From Streptomyces poonensis (GTDB lineage: Bacteria; Actinomycetota; Actinomycetes; Streptomycetales; Streptomycetaceae), in contig NZ_BMVW01000017.1 in assembly GCF_014650915.1 (NCBI RefSeq), positions 1-64,000 on the forward strand: a stretch of 64,000 bases of DNA. The letters are read 5' to 3'. The notes below the pieces were generated by a model. It saw only the letters and a list, made by a program, of their open reading frames with translations, was not told where the DNA came from and did not search any database. Every line of letters begins with the position of its first letter. Within the stretch, counting starts at the first letter, position 1. Position numbers and translations under genes: made by a program. Positions 52,492-60,434 of the stretch are shown one piece after another.

Positions 52492-53657
52492 AAGCGTCGG
52501 CGTTCGTCTACCCCTGGGACGTCAACGGGGACCCGGCGGCGGGGAAGTTCATCGCGGGGCTCGGCGTGCAACAGGTGACGCTCGCCTCCGCCTACCACTC
52601 CACGCGCGCGCTGACCCCCCGCCACCCCCGCCACCGGATCGTCACGGCCGAGCACGCCGCGGTGCTGTACCCGCCGGTGAAGGCCCGGTGGTCGGGCCGC
52701 CGGCTGCGCCCGTACCCCGCCGGGGACTGGGCGCCCGGCGACGCGTTCGGCATGGCGGCGGCGGTTCTGGCGAATGCCGGTCTCGAGGTGCACACCTGGG
52801 TGGTGCTCGCCCACAGCTCCCGCCTGGGCGCCGAGCACCCGGAGACCTCCGTGGTCAACGCCTACGGCGACCGCTATCCGTGGGCGCCCTGCGTCGCCCA
52901 GCCGGAGACCCGTCGGTACCTGGTGGACCTGGCGGTCGAGGCGGCGGTACGGCCGGGAGCGTCCGGCACGGAGCTGGAGTCGCTCGGCTGGTACGGGCTG
53001 GCCCACCTGCACGCCCATGACAAGACCGGTGGCGTGGGGCTCGGGGAGGCCGGGCAGTACCTGATGTCGCTGTGCTTCTGCGGGACGTGCCGGGACGGGT
53101 ACGCGGGGGCGGGACTCGACCCGGACGGGCTGGCCGCGGCCGTGCGGGAGGCGCTGGAGCCCCTGTGGCGCGGAGAGGTGTCCGACGGCGGCTGGCCGCT
53201 GGTCGGGAAGCTGCTCGGCACCGAGCGCGCCGCGGGCACGCGCGCGTGGCGCGACGAGAGGGCCCGCACCCTCCAGGAGGAGACGGTCACGGCGGTACGG
53301 GCGGCCGCGCCCGAGGGCTTCCAGGTGCTGCTGCACGCGGACCCCGTGCCGTACCACTGCGGAGCCAACGCGGGCGTGGACGCCGGGCACATTCTCGGGG
53401 TGGCGGACGGTGTGGTCGTGCCCTGCACGGGCGGCCCCGGACTGCTGGCCCCGTTCGCGGAGCAGGGCCGGGAGGGTGCCGTACTGGCCGCCAACTTCAC
53501 GGTGGTGTCGGGCATGGGCGGCAGCCCGGGCACCCTGGCGGCGGACGCGGCCCGCGCGGCGGAGCTCGGCGCGACCGAACTGCGGCTGTACCACGCCGGG
53601 CTGGCGTCGGACGGCGACCTGGCCGCGGTACGGGAGGCCCTGGCCGGGCTGGGCTAG
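52488..53657 (+). CDS. TIM-barrel-like protein of the uronate locus, function unknown
   Basis: A 389-residue soluble protein coupled to kdgD by a GTGA overlap. It begins ASAFVYPWDVNGDPA, has HTWVVLAHSSRLG and a central LESLGWYGLAHLHAHDK, then SLCFCGTCRDGYAG with a CxxC-like C-x2-C pair, and ends in alternating strand/helix blocks (VLLHADPVPYHCGANAGVD, ANFTVVSGMGG). The pattern is that of a glycoside hydrolase-like (beta/alpha)8 barrel with conserved Glu, His and Asp. I do not recognise the family. Its place suggests a role in uronide or sugar-acid breakdown. Confidence 0.75.
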   Translation: MKASAFVYPWDVNGDPAAGKFIAGLGVQQVTLASAYHSTRALTPRHPRHRIVTAEHAAVLYPPVKARWSGRRLRPYPAGDWAPGDAFGMAAAVLANAGLEVHTWVVLAHSSRLGAEHPETSVVNAYGDRYPWAPCVAQPETRRYLVDLAVEAAVRPGASGTELESLGWYGLAHLHAHDKTGGVGLGEAGQYLMSLCFCGTCRDGYAGAGLDPDGLAAAVREALEPLWRGEVSDGGWPLVGKLLGTERAAGTRAWRDERARTLQEETVTAVRAAAPEGFQVLLHADPVPYHCGANAGVDAGHILGVADGVVVPCTGGPGLLAPFAEQGREGAVLAANFTVVSGMGGSPGTLAADAARAAELGATELRLYHAGLASDGDLAAVREALAGLG

Positions 53658-54889
53658 TCACCGGGGCCACCGGGGCCACCGGAGCCACCGAGGCCACCGG
53701 ACACCCCCTGCCGCCGGTGCCGTGCGACGAGCCACGGCACCGGCAGCAGGCAGACCACCCCCACGGCCACCAGGAGCACCCGCACGTCGACGTGTGCGAC
53801 GAGCGCCGCGCCCACGGCCAGGCCGACGGCGTTCGGGGCGTACATCAGGGTGGTCGCGGTGGCCGCCGTACGACCGAGAAGGTGCCCCGGCGTCCCCCGC
53901 TGGACGGCAGTGAGCGCCGCGATCAGCACGCACGGCAGCCCCGCGCCGACGGCCGCACTGCACACCAGCGCCACCGCGTCGTGCGGGCCGGCGCGCAGCG
54001 CCACGGCGCAGGCGGTGAGCGCGATGCCGTACGCGGCGAAACGGCACTCCCCGAGCCGGCGCAGCAGCGGCCCCGTGACCAGCCCGACCGTCACCGACCC
54101 GGCGCCCTGGGCGACGTACAGCACACCCGTGTACGCGGGGGAGCGGCCCAACCGGTCCACCACCGCGTAGATCAGCGCCCCGTTGACGCCCGCGCACAGC
54201 ATCGTCGCGCCCGCGCACAGCACCAGCAGGCGCAGCATGGGCCGCGCCCACATGTGGCGGGCACCCTCGGCGGCGCGCTCCCGCCAGACCCCCTCGGGCG
54301 GTACGGGAACGGGCTCCCGCATCCGCAGGAGGGTCAGCAGCGCCGCCGCGACGGCGAACGTGACCGCGGCCGGCAGTGCCACCCACGGGCCGCCGTACGC
54401 CGCATACAGACCGGCTCCCGTCAGGGGCGCCAGCAGCTTCATGCCCTCGTTGGCGGTCATCCGCAGCCCGTTGTAGTCCCCGAGCAGGGTCGGGCCGACG
54501 ACCGACGTCAGCAGGGCCGACTCCGCCGCGTCCTGGACGACGCCCACGGCGCCGTACACCAGCAGCACCGCGAGCAGAAGCCCGACGCCGGCCGGAGAGT
54601 CCACGGCGAGCAGGGCGAGGACGAGGGCCGCGAGGCCCAGGTTCGTCCCGATCAGCAGCGGGCGGCGGCGCACCCGGTCCGCGAGGGTGCCGAGCAGGGG
54701 GCCGGCGAGGGTGGGTGCCCACAGGGCGAACAGGCACAGCGCGGCCAGTGCGTTCGAGCCGGTGAGATCCTTCGTCCAGATGCCCGCCACCAGGCCCAGG
54801 GCGGAGGAGCCGAAGCCCGACACCACCACCGCGGCCAGGTACAGGCCCGCGTCGCGGTCCTTGAGGACGCGCGTCAACGTCCATGTCAT
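53654..54889 (-). CDS. Major facilitator superfamily transporter
   Basis: A 411-residue membrane protein with about 11-12 hydrophobic segments and MFS loop motifs (GTLADRVRRRPLLIG after segment 2). The C-terminal 14 residues are a Gly/Ser/Pro tail made by a 9-bp repeat (CCACCGGGG type). Its TAG stop overlaps the neighbour's TAG stop on the other strand at the palindrome CTAG (53654-53657). Substrate unknown; the layout resembles exporter-type MFS proteins of the macrolide-efflux class. Confidence 0.88.
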   Translation of the reverse strand: MTWTLTRVLKDRDAGLYLAAVVVSGFGSSALGLVAGIWTKDLTGSNALAALCLFALWAPTLAGPLLGTLADRVRRRPLLIGTNLGLAALVLALLAVDSPAGVGLLLAVLLVYGAVGVVQDAAESALLTSVVGPTLLGDYNGLRMTANEGMKLLAPLTGAGLYAAYGGPWVALPAAVTFAVAAALLTLLRMREPVPVPPEGVWRERAAEGARHMWARPMLRLLVLCAGATMLCAGVNGALIYAVVDRLGRSPAYTGVLYVAQGAGSVTVGLVTGPLLRRLGECRFAAYGIALTACAVALRAGPHDAVALVCSAAVGAGLPCVLIAALTAVQRGTPGHLLGRTAATATTLMYAPNAVGLAVGAALVAHVDVRVLLVAVGVVCLLPVPWLVARHRRQGVSGGLGGSGGPGGPGD

Positions 54890-55065
54890 GGGAGGTGAGC
54901 GTGGTGCTAAGGCCCTCCCGTAGGGATCGGGCGGATGCCCGATACGGCGGCGGCGCGCGGGGCGGGCGACGGGTTCGGCCATAAGGCGCCGGTCCCGTCC
55001 GGGGACGGCGGGCGGAGCCGGGCGACCCACGTACGGGGCGCCCCGGGGCCCCGTACGCTCCCCTC

Positions 55066-55815
55066 ATGGCCCTCGATCTCACCGTTCTCGGCACCGCCTC
55101 GCCGCACCCCGGGCCGGGTCACCCGTGCTCCGGTTATCTGCTGCGCGGCGGGGGCGCTCACGTGTGGGTGGACGCCGGGTTCGGGACCTTCGCCGCGTTG
55201 CAGCGGCACATGGACCCGAGACGGCTCACGGCGATCTGGATCTCCCATCTGCACGCGGACCACAGCGCGGATCTGCTGGCGGCCGCCTACGCGTACGCGT
55301 ACGGCGGACTCGACCTGCCCGCGCCGCTGCCCGTGTACGCGCCGGGTGACTGCGGGCAGCGGATCGCGCGGTTCCTCGGGCGGCCGGACCCGGGCTTCCT
55401 GAGCGGCATCCTCGATTTCCGGCCGTTGTGCGACGGCCACACGGTGCGGCACGGGGACCTCCGCCTCACCGCGCGCGCCGTCCACCACGACACCGAGGCG
55501 TACGGGCTGCGCGCCGAGTGCGGGGGGCGTGTCCTCGCCTACTCCGGCGACAGCGGACCGTGCCCGGCGCTCACCGAACTCGCCGACGGCGCCGACCTGT
55601 TCCTGTGCGAGGCCGACGTCGACCGGCATGGCGAAGGCGAACGGCCCGTGCACCTCACGCCGGAGGACGCGGGCGCGTACGCCAAGGGCGCGGACAGACT
55701 CCTGGTCACCCATGTCGGACCCACGCTCACCCGGGAGTCGGCGACCGGGCGGGCCGCCGCGGCCTTCGGCGGACCGACCGGGTCCGCTCGCGAGGGCGAG
55801 ACCGTGACCGTCTGA
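55066..55815 (+). CDS. Metallo-beta-lactamase-fold hydrolase
   Basis: A 249-residue MBL protein of the RNase Z / AtsA-like branch. Metal motifs: SHLHADHSAD (HxHxDH), the later HHDTEAYGLR, YSGDSGPC with the bridging Asp, CEADVDRH, and the terminal His in LLVTHVGPT. Cytoplasmic, with no signal. Substrate not clear. ATG at 55066. Confidence 0.88.
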   Translation: MALDLTVLGTASPHPGPGHPCSGYLLRGGGAHVWVDAGFGTFAALQRHMDPRRLTAIWISHLHADHSADLLAAAYAYAYGGLDLPAPLPVYAPGDCGQRIARFLGRPDPGFLSGILDFRPLCDGHTVRHGDLRLTARAVHHDTEAYGLRAECGGRVLAYSGDSGPCPALTELADGADLFLCEADVDRHGEGERPVHLTPEDAGAYAKGADRLLVTHVGPTLTRESATGRAAAAFGGPTGSAREGETVTV

Positions 55816-55850
55816 GGGCGGCATGCCCGGCGGCCCCGGACGCCAACGTA

Positions 55851-55863
55851 GTAAGCGCTTTCA
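55851..55863. promoter_or_regulatory. LacI-type operator (first of a pair)
   Basis: GTAAGCGCTTTCA, a near palindrome around AAGCGCTT typical of LacI/GalR regulators. It is the exact reverse complement of the site at 59393-59405. It lies 176 bp before the GntR gene. Confidence 0.7.
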
Positions 55864-55922
55864 AGTCGCTGGCACTTTCTTTGTCAGAAGCATTGACGAA
55901 ACACAGAGCCACTTCTAACTTC

Positions 55923-55981
55923 ATCGCGTCGTACTTCGTACGTCATATATGAGACGCGATACGCGAGATCAGATACGCGAG
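55923..55981. promoter_or_regulatory. Candidate GntR operator cluster
   Basis: Inverted repeat ATCGCGTC (55923-55930) and GACGCGAT (55953-55960) surround GTACTTCGTAC and an AT-rich CATATAT. Two direct copies of GATACGCGAG follow at 55958 and 55972 (14-bp phase). It is directly upstream of the GntR gene, where FCD-type regulators bind their own promoter. Confidence 0.55.
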
Positions 55982-56038
55982 CCCCGCACCGGTGACGGTC
56001 GTGGTTCCGTGCTGTCTCCGTGACTCCGAGAGGCCCGT

Positions 56039-56695
56039 ATGACCTCTGTGCCGACGCCGATCCCCTCCAGGACGCAGTACGTGCTGGAGGGGATCAAACA
56101 CCGCATCCTCACCGGGCAGTTGACCCCGGGGCAGGCCCTGGTCGAGACCGAGCTCGCCGCCCAGTTCGGGGTGTCCAAGACGCCCGTGCGCGAGGCGCTC
56201 AAGACCCTGGCCGGCACCGGGCTCGTCGTGATGAGCCAGTACAAGGGCGTCACGGTGCGCATGGTGGACGCGGACATGGCGCGCGAGGTCTACGACGTGC
56301 GGCTGCTGCTGGAGCCGGAGGCCCTGCGGCGGGCCGTGCGCCGCGGCGCCTCCCTGGAGGCGGCCCGGGACGCGCTCGCCCGCTCCGACCGGGCGGCCGA
56401 CACCGCGGAGAGATCCCTGGCCAACCGTGAGTTCCACAGAGCGCTGTACCTGTGCTGCGGCAACCCGCTGCTCGGCCGGCTGCTCGACCAGGTCCGCGAT
56501 CAGGCGGCGCTGGTCTCCGCGGTCGCCTGGGCCGCGGACCCCTCCTGGGAGCGGGAGGCCGAGGAGCACCGCGAGATCCTGCGGCTCGCGCTCGACGGCG
56601 ACGCCGACGGAGCCGCCGCCGCGCTGCACGGGCACATCGCGTCGTTCGTCCATCGGGCCTTTCCGGAGGTCCGGGAAGAGGAAGGTCATCAATGA
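56039..56695 (+). CDS. GntR-family regulator (FadR/FCD subfamily)
   Basis: A 218-residue regulator with an N-terminal winged helix (YVLEGIKHRILTGQLTPGQA, then VETELAAQFGVSKTPVREAL) and a C-terminal all-helical FCD domain with metal or acid-binding residues (DVRLLLEPEA, NREFHRALYLCCGN, EHREILRLALDGD). FCD regulators sense organic acids, here probably a sugar acid or its keto-deoxy product. It overlaps the next gene by four bases. Confidence 0.93.
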   Translation: MTSVPTPIPSRTQYVLEGIKHRILTGQLTPGQALVETELAAQFGVSKTPVREALKTLAGTGLVVMSQYKGVTVRMVDADMAREVYDVRLLLEPEALRRAVRRGASLEAARDALARSDRAADTAERSLANREFHRALYLCCGNPLLGRLLDQVRDQAALVSAVAWAADPSWEREAEEHREILRLALDGDADGAAAALHGHIASFVHRAFPEVREEEGHQ

Positions 56696-57603
56696 GCAGC
56701 GTGACGTTCGAGACCGGGCGGACGGCCCTGGCCGACGTGGTGGCGATCCCGGTGACTCCGTTCGCCGAGGACGGCACCGTCGACCGGGACGTGTACCGGG
56801 CGCTGCTGCGTCGGCTGCTCGACGGCGGGATCACCACCGTCACGCCCAACGGCAACACCGGTGAGTTCTACGCGCTGACCCCCGAGGAGCGCCGCCTCGT
56901 CACCGAGCTGACCATGGAGGAGGCCGGTGACCGGGCCGTCGTCCTCGTCGGTGTCGGGCACGACGTCCCCACCGCGGTCGCCTCCGCGCGGCACGCCCGC
57001 GAGGTCGGCGCGCAGATGGTGATGGTCCACCAGCCCGTCCACCCGTACGTCTCCGACGGCGGCTGGGTCGACTACCACCGGGCGGTCGCCGAGGCCGTGC
57101 CCGAGCTGGGCGTCGTGCCCTACGTCCGCAACCCGCTGCTGCCGGGCGCCCGGCTCGCCGAACTCGCCGACGCCTGCCCCAACGTCATCGGCGTCAAGTA
57201 CGCCGTCCCGGACGCCGCGCGCTTCGCCGGGTTCGCCCGCGACGCCGGTCTGGACCGCTTCGTGTGGGTGGCCGGGCTCGCGGAGCCGTACGCGCCCTCG
57301 TACTTCTCGGCGGGCGCCACCGGCTTCACCTCCGGGCTCGTGAACGTCGCCCCGTCCGTCTCGCTGAACATGATTGAAGCGCTTCGATCGGGCGACTACC
57401 CGGCCGCCATGAAGGTCTGGGAGCAGATCCGCCGCTTCGAGGAGCTGCGCGCCGCCAACGGCTCCGCCAACAACGTCACCGTGGTCAAGGAGGCCCTCGC
57501 CTCGCTCGGCCTGTGCCGCCGTGACGTCCGCGCGCCCAGCAAGCCGCTGCCCGAGGACGAGCGGGCCACGGTCGCCGCCATCGCCGCCGGGTGGTCGCTG
57601 TGA
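56692..57603 (+). CDS. DapA-family keto-deoxy sugar acid aldolase or dehydratase
   Basis: A 303-residue TIM barrel. IPVTPFAEDGTVDRDVYRALL and TPNGNTGEFYALTPEER show the family; the Schiff-base lysine is in VIGVKYAVPDA, and VVPYVRNPL holds the tyrosine. NGNTGE in place of GTTGE sets it apart from true DapA. Coupled to an IlvD/Edd dehydratase, it likely handles the 2-keto-3-deoxy acid that enzyme makes. The exact substrate is unknown. Confidence 0.85.
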   Translation: MSSVTFETGRTALADVVAIPVTPFAEDGTVDRDVYRALLRRLLDGGITTVTPNGNTGEFYALTPEERRLVTELTMEEAGDRAVVLVGVGHDVPTAVASARHAREVGAQMVMVHQPVHPYVSDGGWVDYHRAVAEAVPELGVVPYVRNPLLPGARLAELADACPNVIGVKYAVPDAARFAGFARDAGLDRFVWVAGLAEPYAPSYFSAGATGFTSGLVNVAPSVSLNMIEALRSGDYPAAMKVWEQIRRFEELRAANGSANNVTVVKEALASLGLCRRDVRAPSKPLPEDERATVAAIAAGWSL

Positions 57604-59342
57604 CGGACCCTCAGGAGCAGCAGAAGAAGCCGGAGGAGCTCCGCAGCCACCAGTGGTACGGCACCGACGGGCTCCGTTCCTTCAGCCACCGCGCCCGCAC
57701 CCGCCAGCTCGGCTATCTGCCCGAGGAGCACCTCGGCAAGCCGGTTATCGCGATCCTCAACACCTGGTCGGACATCAACCCCTGTCACGTCCACCTCCGC
57801 GACCGGGCCCAGGCGGTCAAGCGCGGGGTGTGGCAGGCCGGCGGGTTCCCGCTGGAGTTTCCGGTGTCGACGCTGAGCGAGACGTACCAGAAGCCCACCC
57901 CGATGCTCTACCGCAACATGCTCGCGATGGAGACCGAGGAGCTGCTGCGCAGCTACCCCGTGGACGGGGCCGTGCTGATGGGCGGCTGCGACAAGTCCAC
58001 GCCCGCGCTGCTCATGGGCGCGGCCAGCGTCGACCTGCCGACCGTGTTCGTGCCCGCCGGGCCCATGTTGCCGGGCCACTGGCGCAACGAGGTCCTCGGG
58101 TCCGGCACCGACATGTGGAAGTACTGGGACGACAAGCGTGCCGGGCTCATCGGCGACTGCGAGATGGCCGAACTGGAGAACGGGCTCGCCCGTTCGCCCG
58201 GCCACTGCATGACCATGGGCACCGCGTCCACGCTCACCGCCGCCGCCGAGGCGCTCGGGGTGACGGTGCCGGGCGCGTCCAGCATCCCGGCCGTGGACTC
58301 CGGGCACGACCGGATGGCCGCGAAGAGCGGGATGCGGATCGTGGAGCTGGTGCGCAAGGACCGGAAGCTGTCGGAGATCCTGACGCGGGAGGCGTTCGAG
58401 GACGCCGTCATGACCGTGCTCGGGCTCGGCGGGTCCACCAACGCCGTGATCCATCTGATCGCCATGGCGGGCCGGGCCGGCGTCCGGCTCACGCTCGACG
58501 ACTTCGACCGGATCGCCCGGACCGTGCCGGTGCTGGCGAACGTCCGGCCGGGCGGCCAGACGTACCTGATGGAGGACTTCCACTTCGCGGGCGGGCTCCC
58601 CGGGTTCCTGTCCCGGATCACCGACCTCCTGCACCTGGACCGGCCGACCGTCTCGTACGACACGATGCGCGAGCAGCTCGAGGGCGCGCTCGTGCACAAC
58701 GACGACGTCATCCGCGCCCGGGAGAACCCGGTCGCGAACGAGGGCGGGGTCGCCGTCCTGCGCGGCAACCTCTGCCCGGACGGCGCCGTCATCAAGCACA
58801 TCGCCGCCGAGCCGCACCTGCTCAAGCACACCGGTCCCGCGGTCGTCTTCGACGACTACAGGACGATGCAGCGGACCATCAACGACCCGGAGCTCGGCAT
58901 CACCGCCGACACCGTGCTCGTGCTGCGGAACTCCGGTCCGAAGGGCGGTCCGGGCATGCCCGAGTACGGGATGCTGCCCATCCCCGACCACCTGCTGAAG
59001 CAGGGCGTGCGGGACATGGTGCGGATCTCCGACGCCCGGATGAGCGGCACGAGTTACGGCGCGTGCGTGCTGCACGTGGCGCCCGAGAGCTACATCGGCG
59101 GGCCCCTCGCGCTGGTGCGGACGGGGGACACCATCACCCTGGACGTCGAGGCGCGCACCCTGCACCTGAACGTGGACGACGAGGAGCTTCAGCGGCGCAG
59201 GGCCGCCTGGACGCCTCCGCCCGAGCGGTACGAGCGCGGCTACGGCGCGCTCTACAACGAACAGATCACCCAGGCCGACACCGGCTGCGACTTCGCCTTC
59301 CTGGCCCGGCCGGGCAAGGTACCGGACCCGTACGCCGGGTGA
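57600..59342 (+). CDS. IlvD/Edd-family sugar acid dehydratase
   Basis: A 580-residue Fe-S dehydratase of the dihydroxy-acid/phosphogluconate family. Cluster cysteines appear in DINPCHVHLRD, MGGCDKSTPA and DCEMAELENGLARSPGHCMTMGTAST (read in parts), and the C-terminus has GGPGMPEYGMLPI and DARMSGTSYGACVLHVAPES. Its place beside a DapA-family aldolase and a sugar-acid GntR points to an aldonate dehydratase (arabinonate, xylonate or galactonate type) and not to branched-chain amino acid synthesis. GTG at 57600 overlaps the previous stop; GTG at 57591 is possible. Confidence 0.88.
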   Translation: MTDPQEQQKKPEELRSHQWYGTDGLRSFSHRARTRQLGYLPEEHLGKPVIAILNTWSDINPCHVHLRDRAQAVKRGVWQAGGFPLEFPVSTLSETYQKPTPMLYRNMLAMETEELLRSYPVDGAVLMGGCDKSTPALLMGAASVDLPTVFVPAGPMLPGHWRNEVLGSGTDMWKYWDDKRAGLIGDCEMAELENGLARSPGHCMTMGTASTLTAAAEALGVTVPGASSIPAVDSGHDRMAAKSGMRIVELVRKDRKLSEILTREAFEDAVMTVLGLGGSTNAVIHLIAMAGRAGVRLTLDDFDRIARTVPVLANVRPGGQTYLMEDFHFAGGLPGFLSRITDLLHLDRPTVSYDTMREQLEGALVHNDDVIRARENPVANEGGVAVLRGNLCPDGAVIKHIAAEPHLLKHTGPAVVFDDYRTMQRTINDPELGITADTVLVLRNSGPKGGPGMPEYGMLPIPDHLLKQGVRDMVRISDARMSGTSYGACVLHVAPESYIGGPLALVRTGDTITLDVEARTLHLNVDDEELQRRRAAWTPPPERYERGYGALYNEQITQADTGCDFAFLARPGKVPDPYAG

Positions 59343-59351
59343 GCGCGCCGA

Positions 59352-59380
59352 GGGGCCGTCCCCGATGCGGCGACGGCCCC
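59352..59380 (+). terminator. Hairpin after the dehydratase gene
   Basis: GGGGCCGTC (59352-59360) pairs with GACGGCCCC (59372-59380) around an 11-base loop, 10 bases after the stop and just before the LacI-type box. It would separate the catabolic genes from the importer operon. Confidence 0.65.
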
Positions 59381-59392
59381 GGACACCCTCTG

Positions 59393-59405
59393 TGAAAGCG
59401 CTTAC
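59393..59405. promoter_or_regulatory. LacI-type operator (second of a pair)
   Basis: TGAAAGCGCTTAC, the exact reverse complement of the site at 55851-55863. It lies 94 bp before the importer permease gene and just after a hairpin, as expected for an operator at a new promoter. Confidence 0.7.
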
Positions 59406-59413
59406 CGCCGGTA

Positions 59414-59459
59414 CTGCCAAGACCGAGCACCCGCACCTGCCAAGACCGAGCACCCGCAC
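59414..59459. repeat. Perfect 23-bp tandem duplication in the importer leader
   Basis: Two identical 23-bp units (59414-59436 and 59437-59459), beginning CTGCCAAGACCGAGCACC. They start nine bases after the LacI-type box and end 39 bp before the first permease gene. Confidence 0.9.
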
Positions 59460-59498
59460 CACCGGCTCGACCCGCAACCCCGAGAACGGAGAACAGTC

Positions 59499-60434
59499 AT
59501 GGCCCAAGCCGCAGCCGTGGCGAAATCGCCCGCGCCACCCCGGCGGCGCCGCGGATCGGCCACGCCGCGCAGGCTCCCGTACCTGCTGATCGCGCCGGCG
59601 GCCCTGCTGATGCTCGGCTTCATCGCCTATCCCGTCATCAGCGTCTTCTACTACAGCCTGCAGAACTACAACCCGACCAAGCCATGGCGGAACGGCTTCG
59701 CGGGCTTCGACAACTTCGTCCACGCGTTCACCGAGGACCCGCTGTTCTGGGACACCCTCGTCTTCAGCGCCAAGTGGGTCGTCGTCGAGGTCGGCCTGCA
59801 GCTGCTGTTCGGTCTGGCGCTGGCGCTGATCGTCAACCAGACCTTCGTGGGCCGCGCCCTCGGCCGCGCGCTCGTCTTCTCGCCCTGGGCCGTCTCCGGC
59901 GTGCTCACCTCCGCGATCTGGGTGCTGCTCTACAACTCCCAGACGGGTATCACCCGCTACCTCGCGGACATGGGCATCGGCTCGTACGGCACCAGCTGGC
60001 TGTCGGACACCTCGACCGTCTTCTCGGCCGCCGTCGTCGCCGACCTGTGGCGCGGCGTGCCCTTCTTCGCGATCCTCATCCTCGCCGACCTCCAGTCCGT
60101 CTCGAAGGACCTGTACGAGGCCGCCGAGGTCGACGGAGCCAGCCGGATCCAGCAGTTCTTCCACATCACGCTGCCGCACCTGAAGGACGCGATCATCCTG
60201 TCCACGCTGCTGCGCGCCGTGTGGGAGTTCAACAACGTCGACCTGCTCTACACCCTCACCGGCGGCGGACCCGCGGGCGAGACGACGACACTCCCGCTGT
60301 ACATCGCCAACACCAGCGTCGACGCCCACAACTTCGGCTACGCGTCCGCCCTGACGACCGTGGCGTTCGTGATCCTGCTCTTCTGCTCGATCGTCTACCT
60401 GCGGCTGAGCAAGTTCGGAGGCGACAACAAGTGA
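59499..60434 (+). CDS. Carbohydrate ABC transporter permease (MalF/UgpA type)
   Basis: A 311-residue permease with six hydrophobic segments. LLIAPAALLMLGFIAYPVIS at the start, FNNVDLLYTLTGGGPAGET near the end, and the coupling motif YEAAEVDGASRIQQFFHITLPHL. Start ATG at 59499 with AACGGAG upstream. It is the first gene of the transporter block: no substrate-binding protein gene precedes it, which is unusual. It overlaps the MalG-type gene by four bases. Confidence 0.93.
   Translation: MAQAAAVAKSPAPPRRRRGSATPRRLPYLLIAPAALLMLGFIAYPVISVFYYSLQNYNPTKPWRNGFAGFDNFVHAFTEDPLFWDTLVFSAKWVVVEVGLQLLFGLALALIVNQTFVGRALGRALVFSPWAVSGVLTSAIWVLLYNSQTGITRYLADMGIGSYGTSWLSDTSTVFSAAVVADLWRGVPFFAILILADLQSVSKDLYEAAEVDGASRIQQFFHITLPHLKDAIILSTLLRAVWEFNNVDLLYTLTGGGPAGETTTLPLYIANTSVDAHNFGYASALTTVAFVILLFCSIVYLRLSKFGGDNK

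Noticed and set aside
57373..57386. LacI-like TTGAAGCGCTTCGA inside the DapA-family gene
   Set aside because: Differs from the two intergenic boxes and lies in coding sequence with normal codons (IEALRS).
57396..60329. A 977-codon open frame on the minus strand across the aldolase, dehydratase and permease genes
   Set aside because: Opposite strand to genes with clear motifs; low-complexity His/Val/Gly/Arg product.
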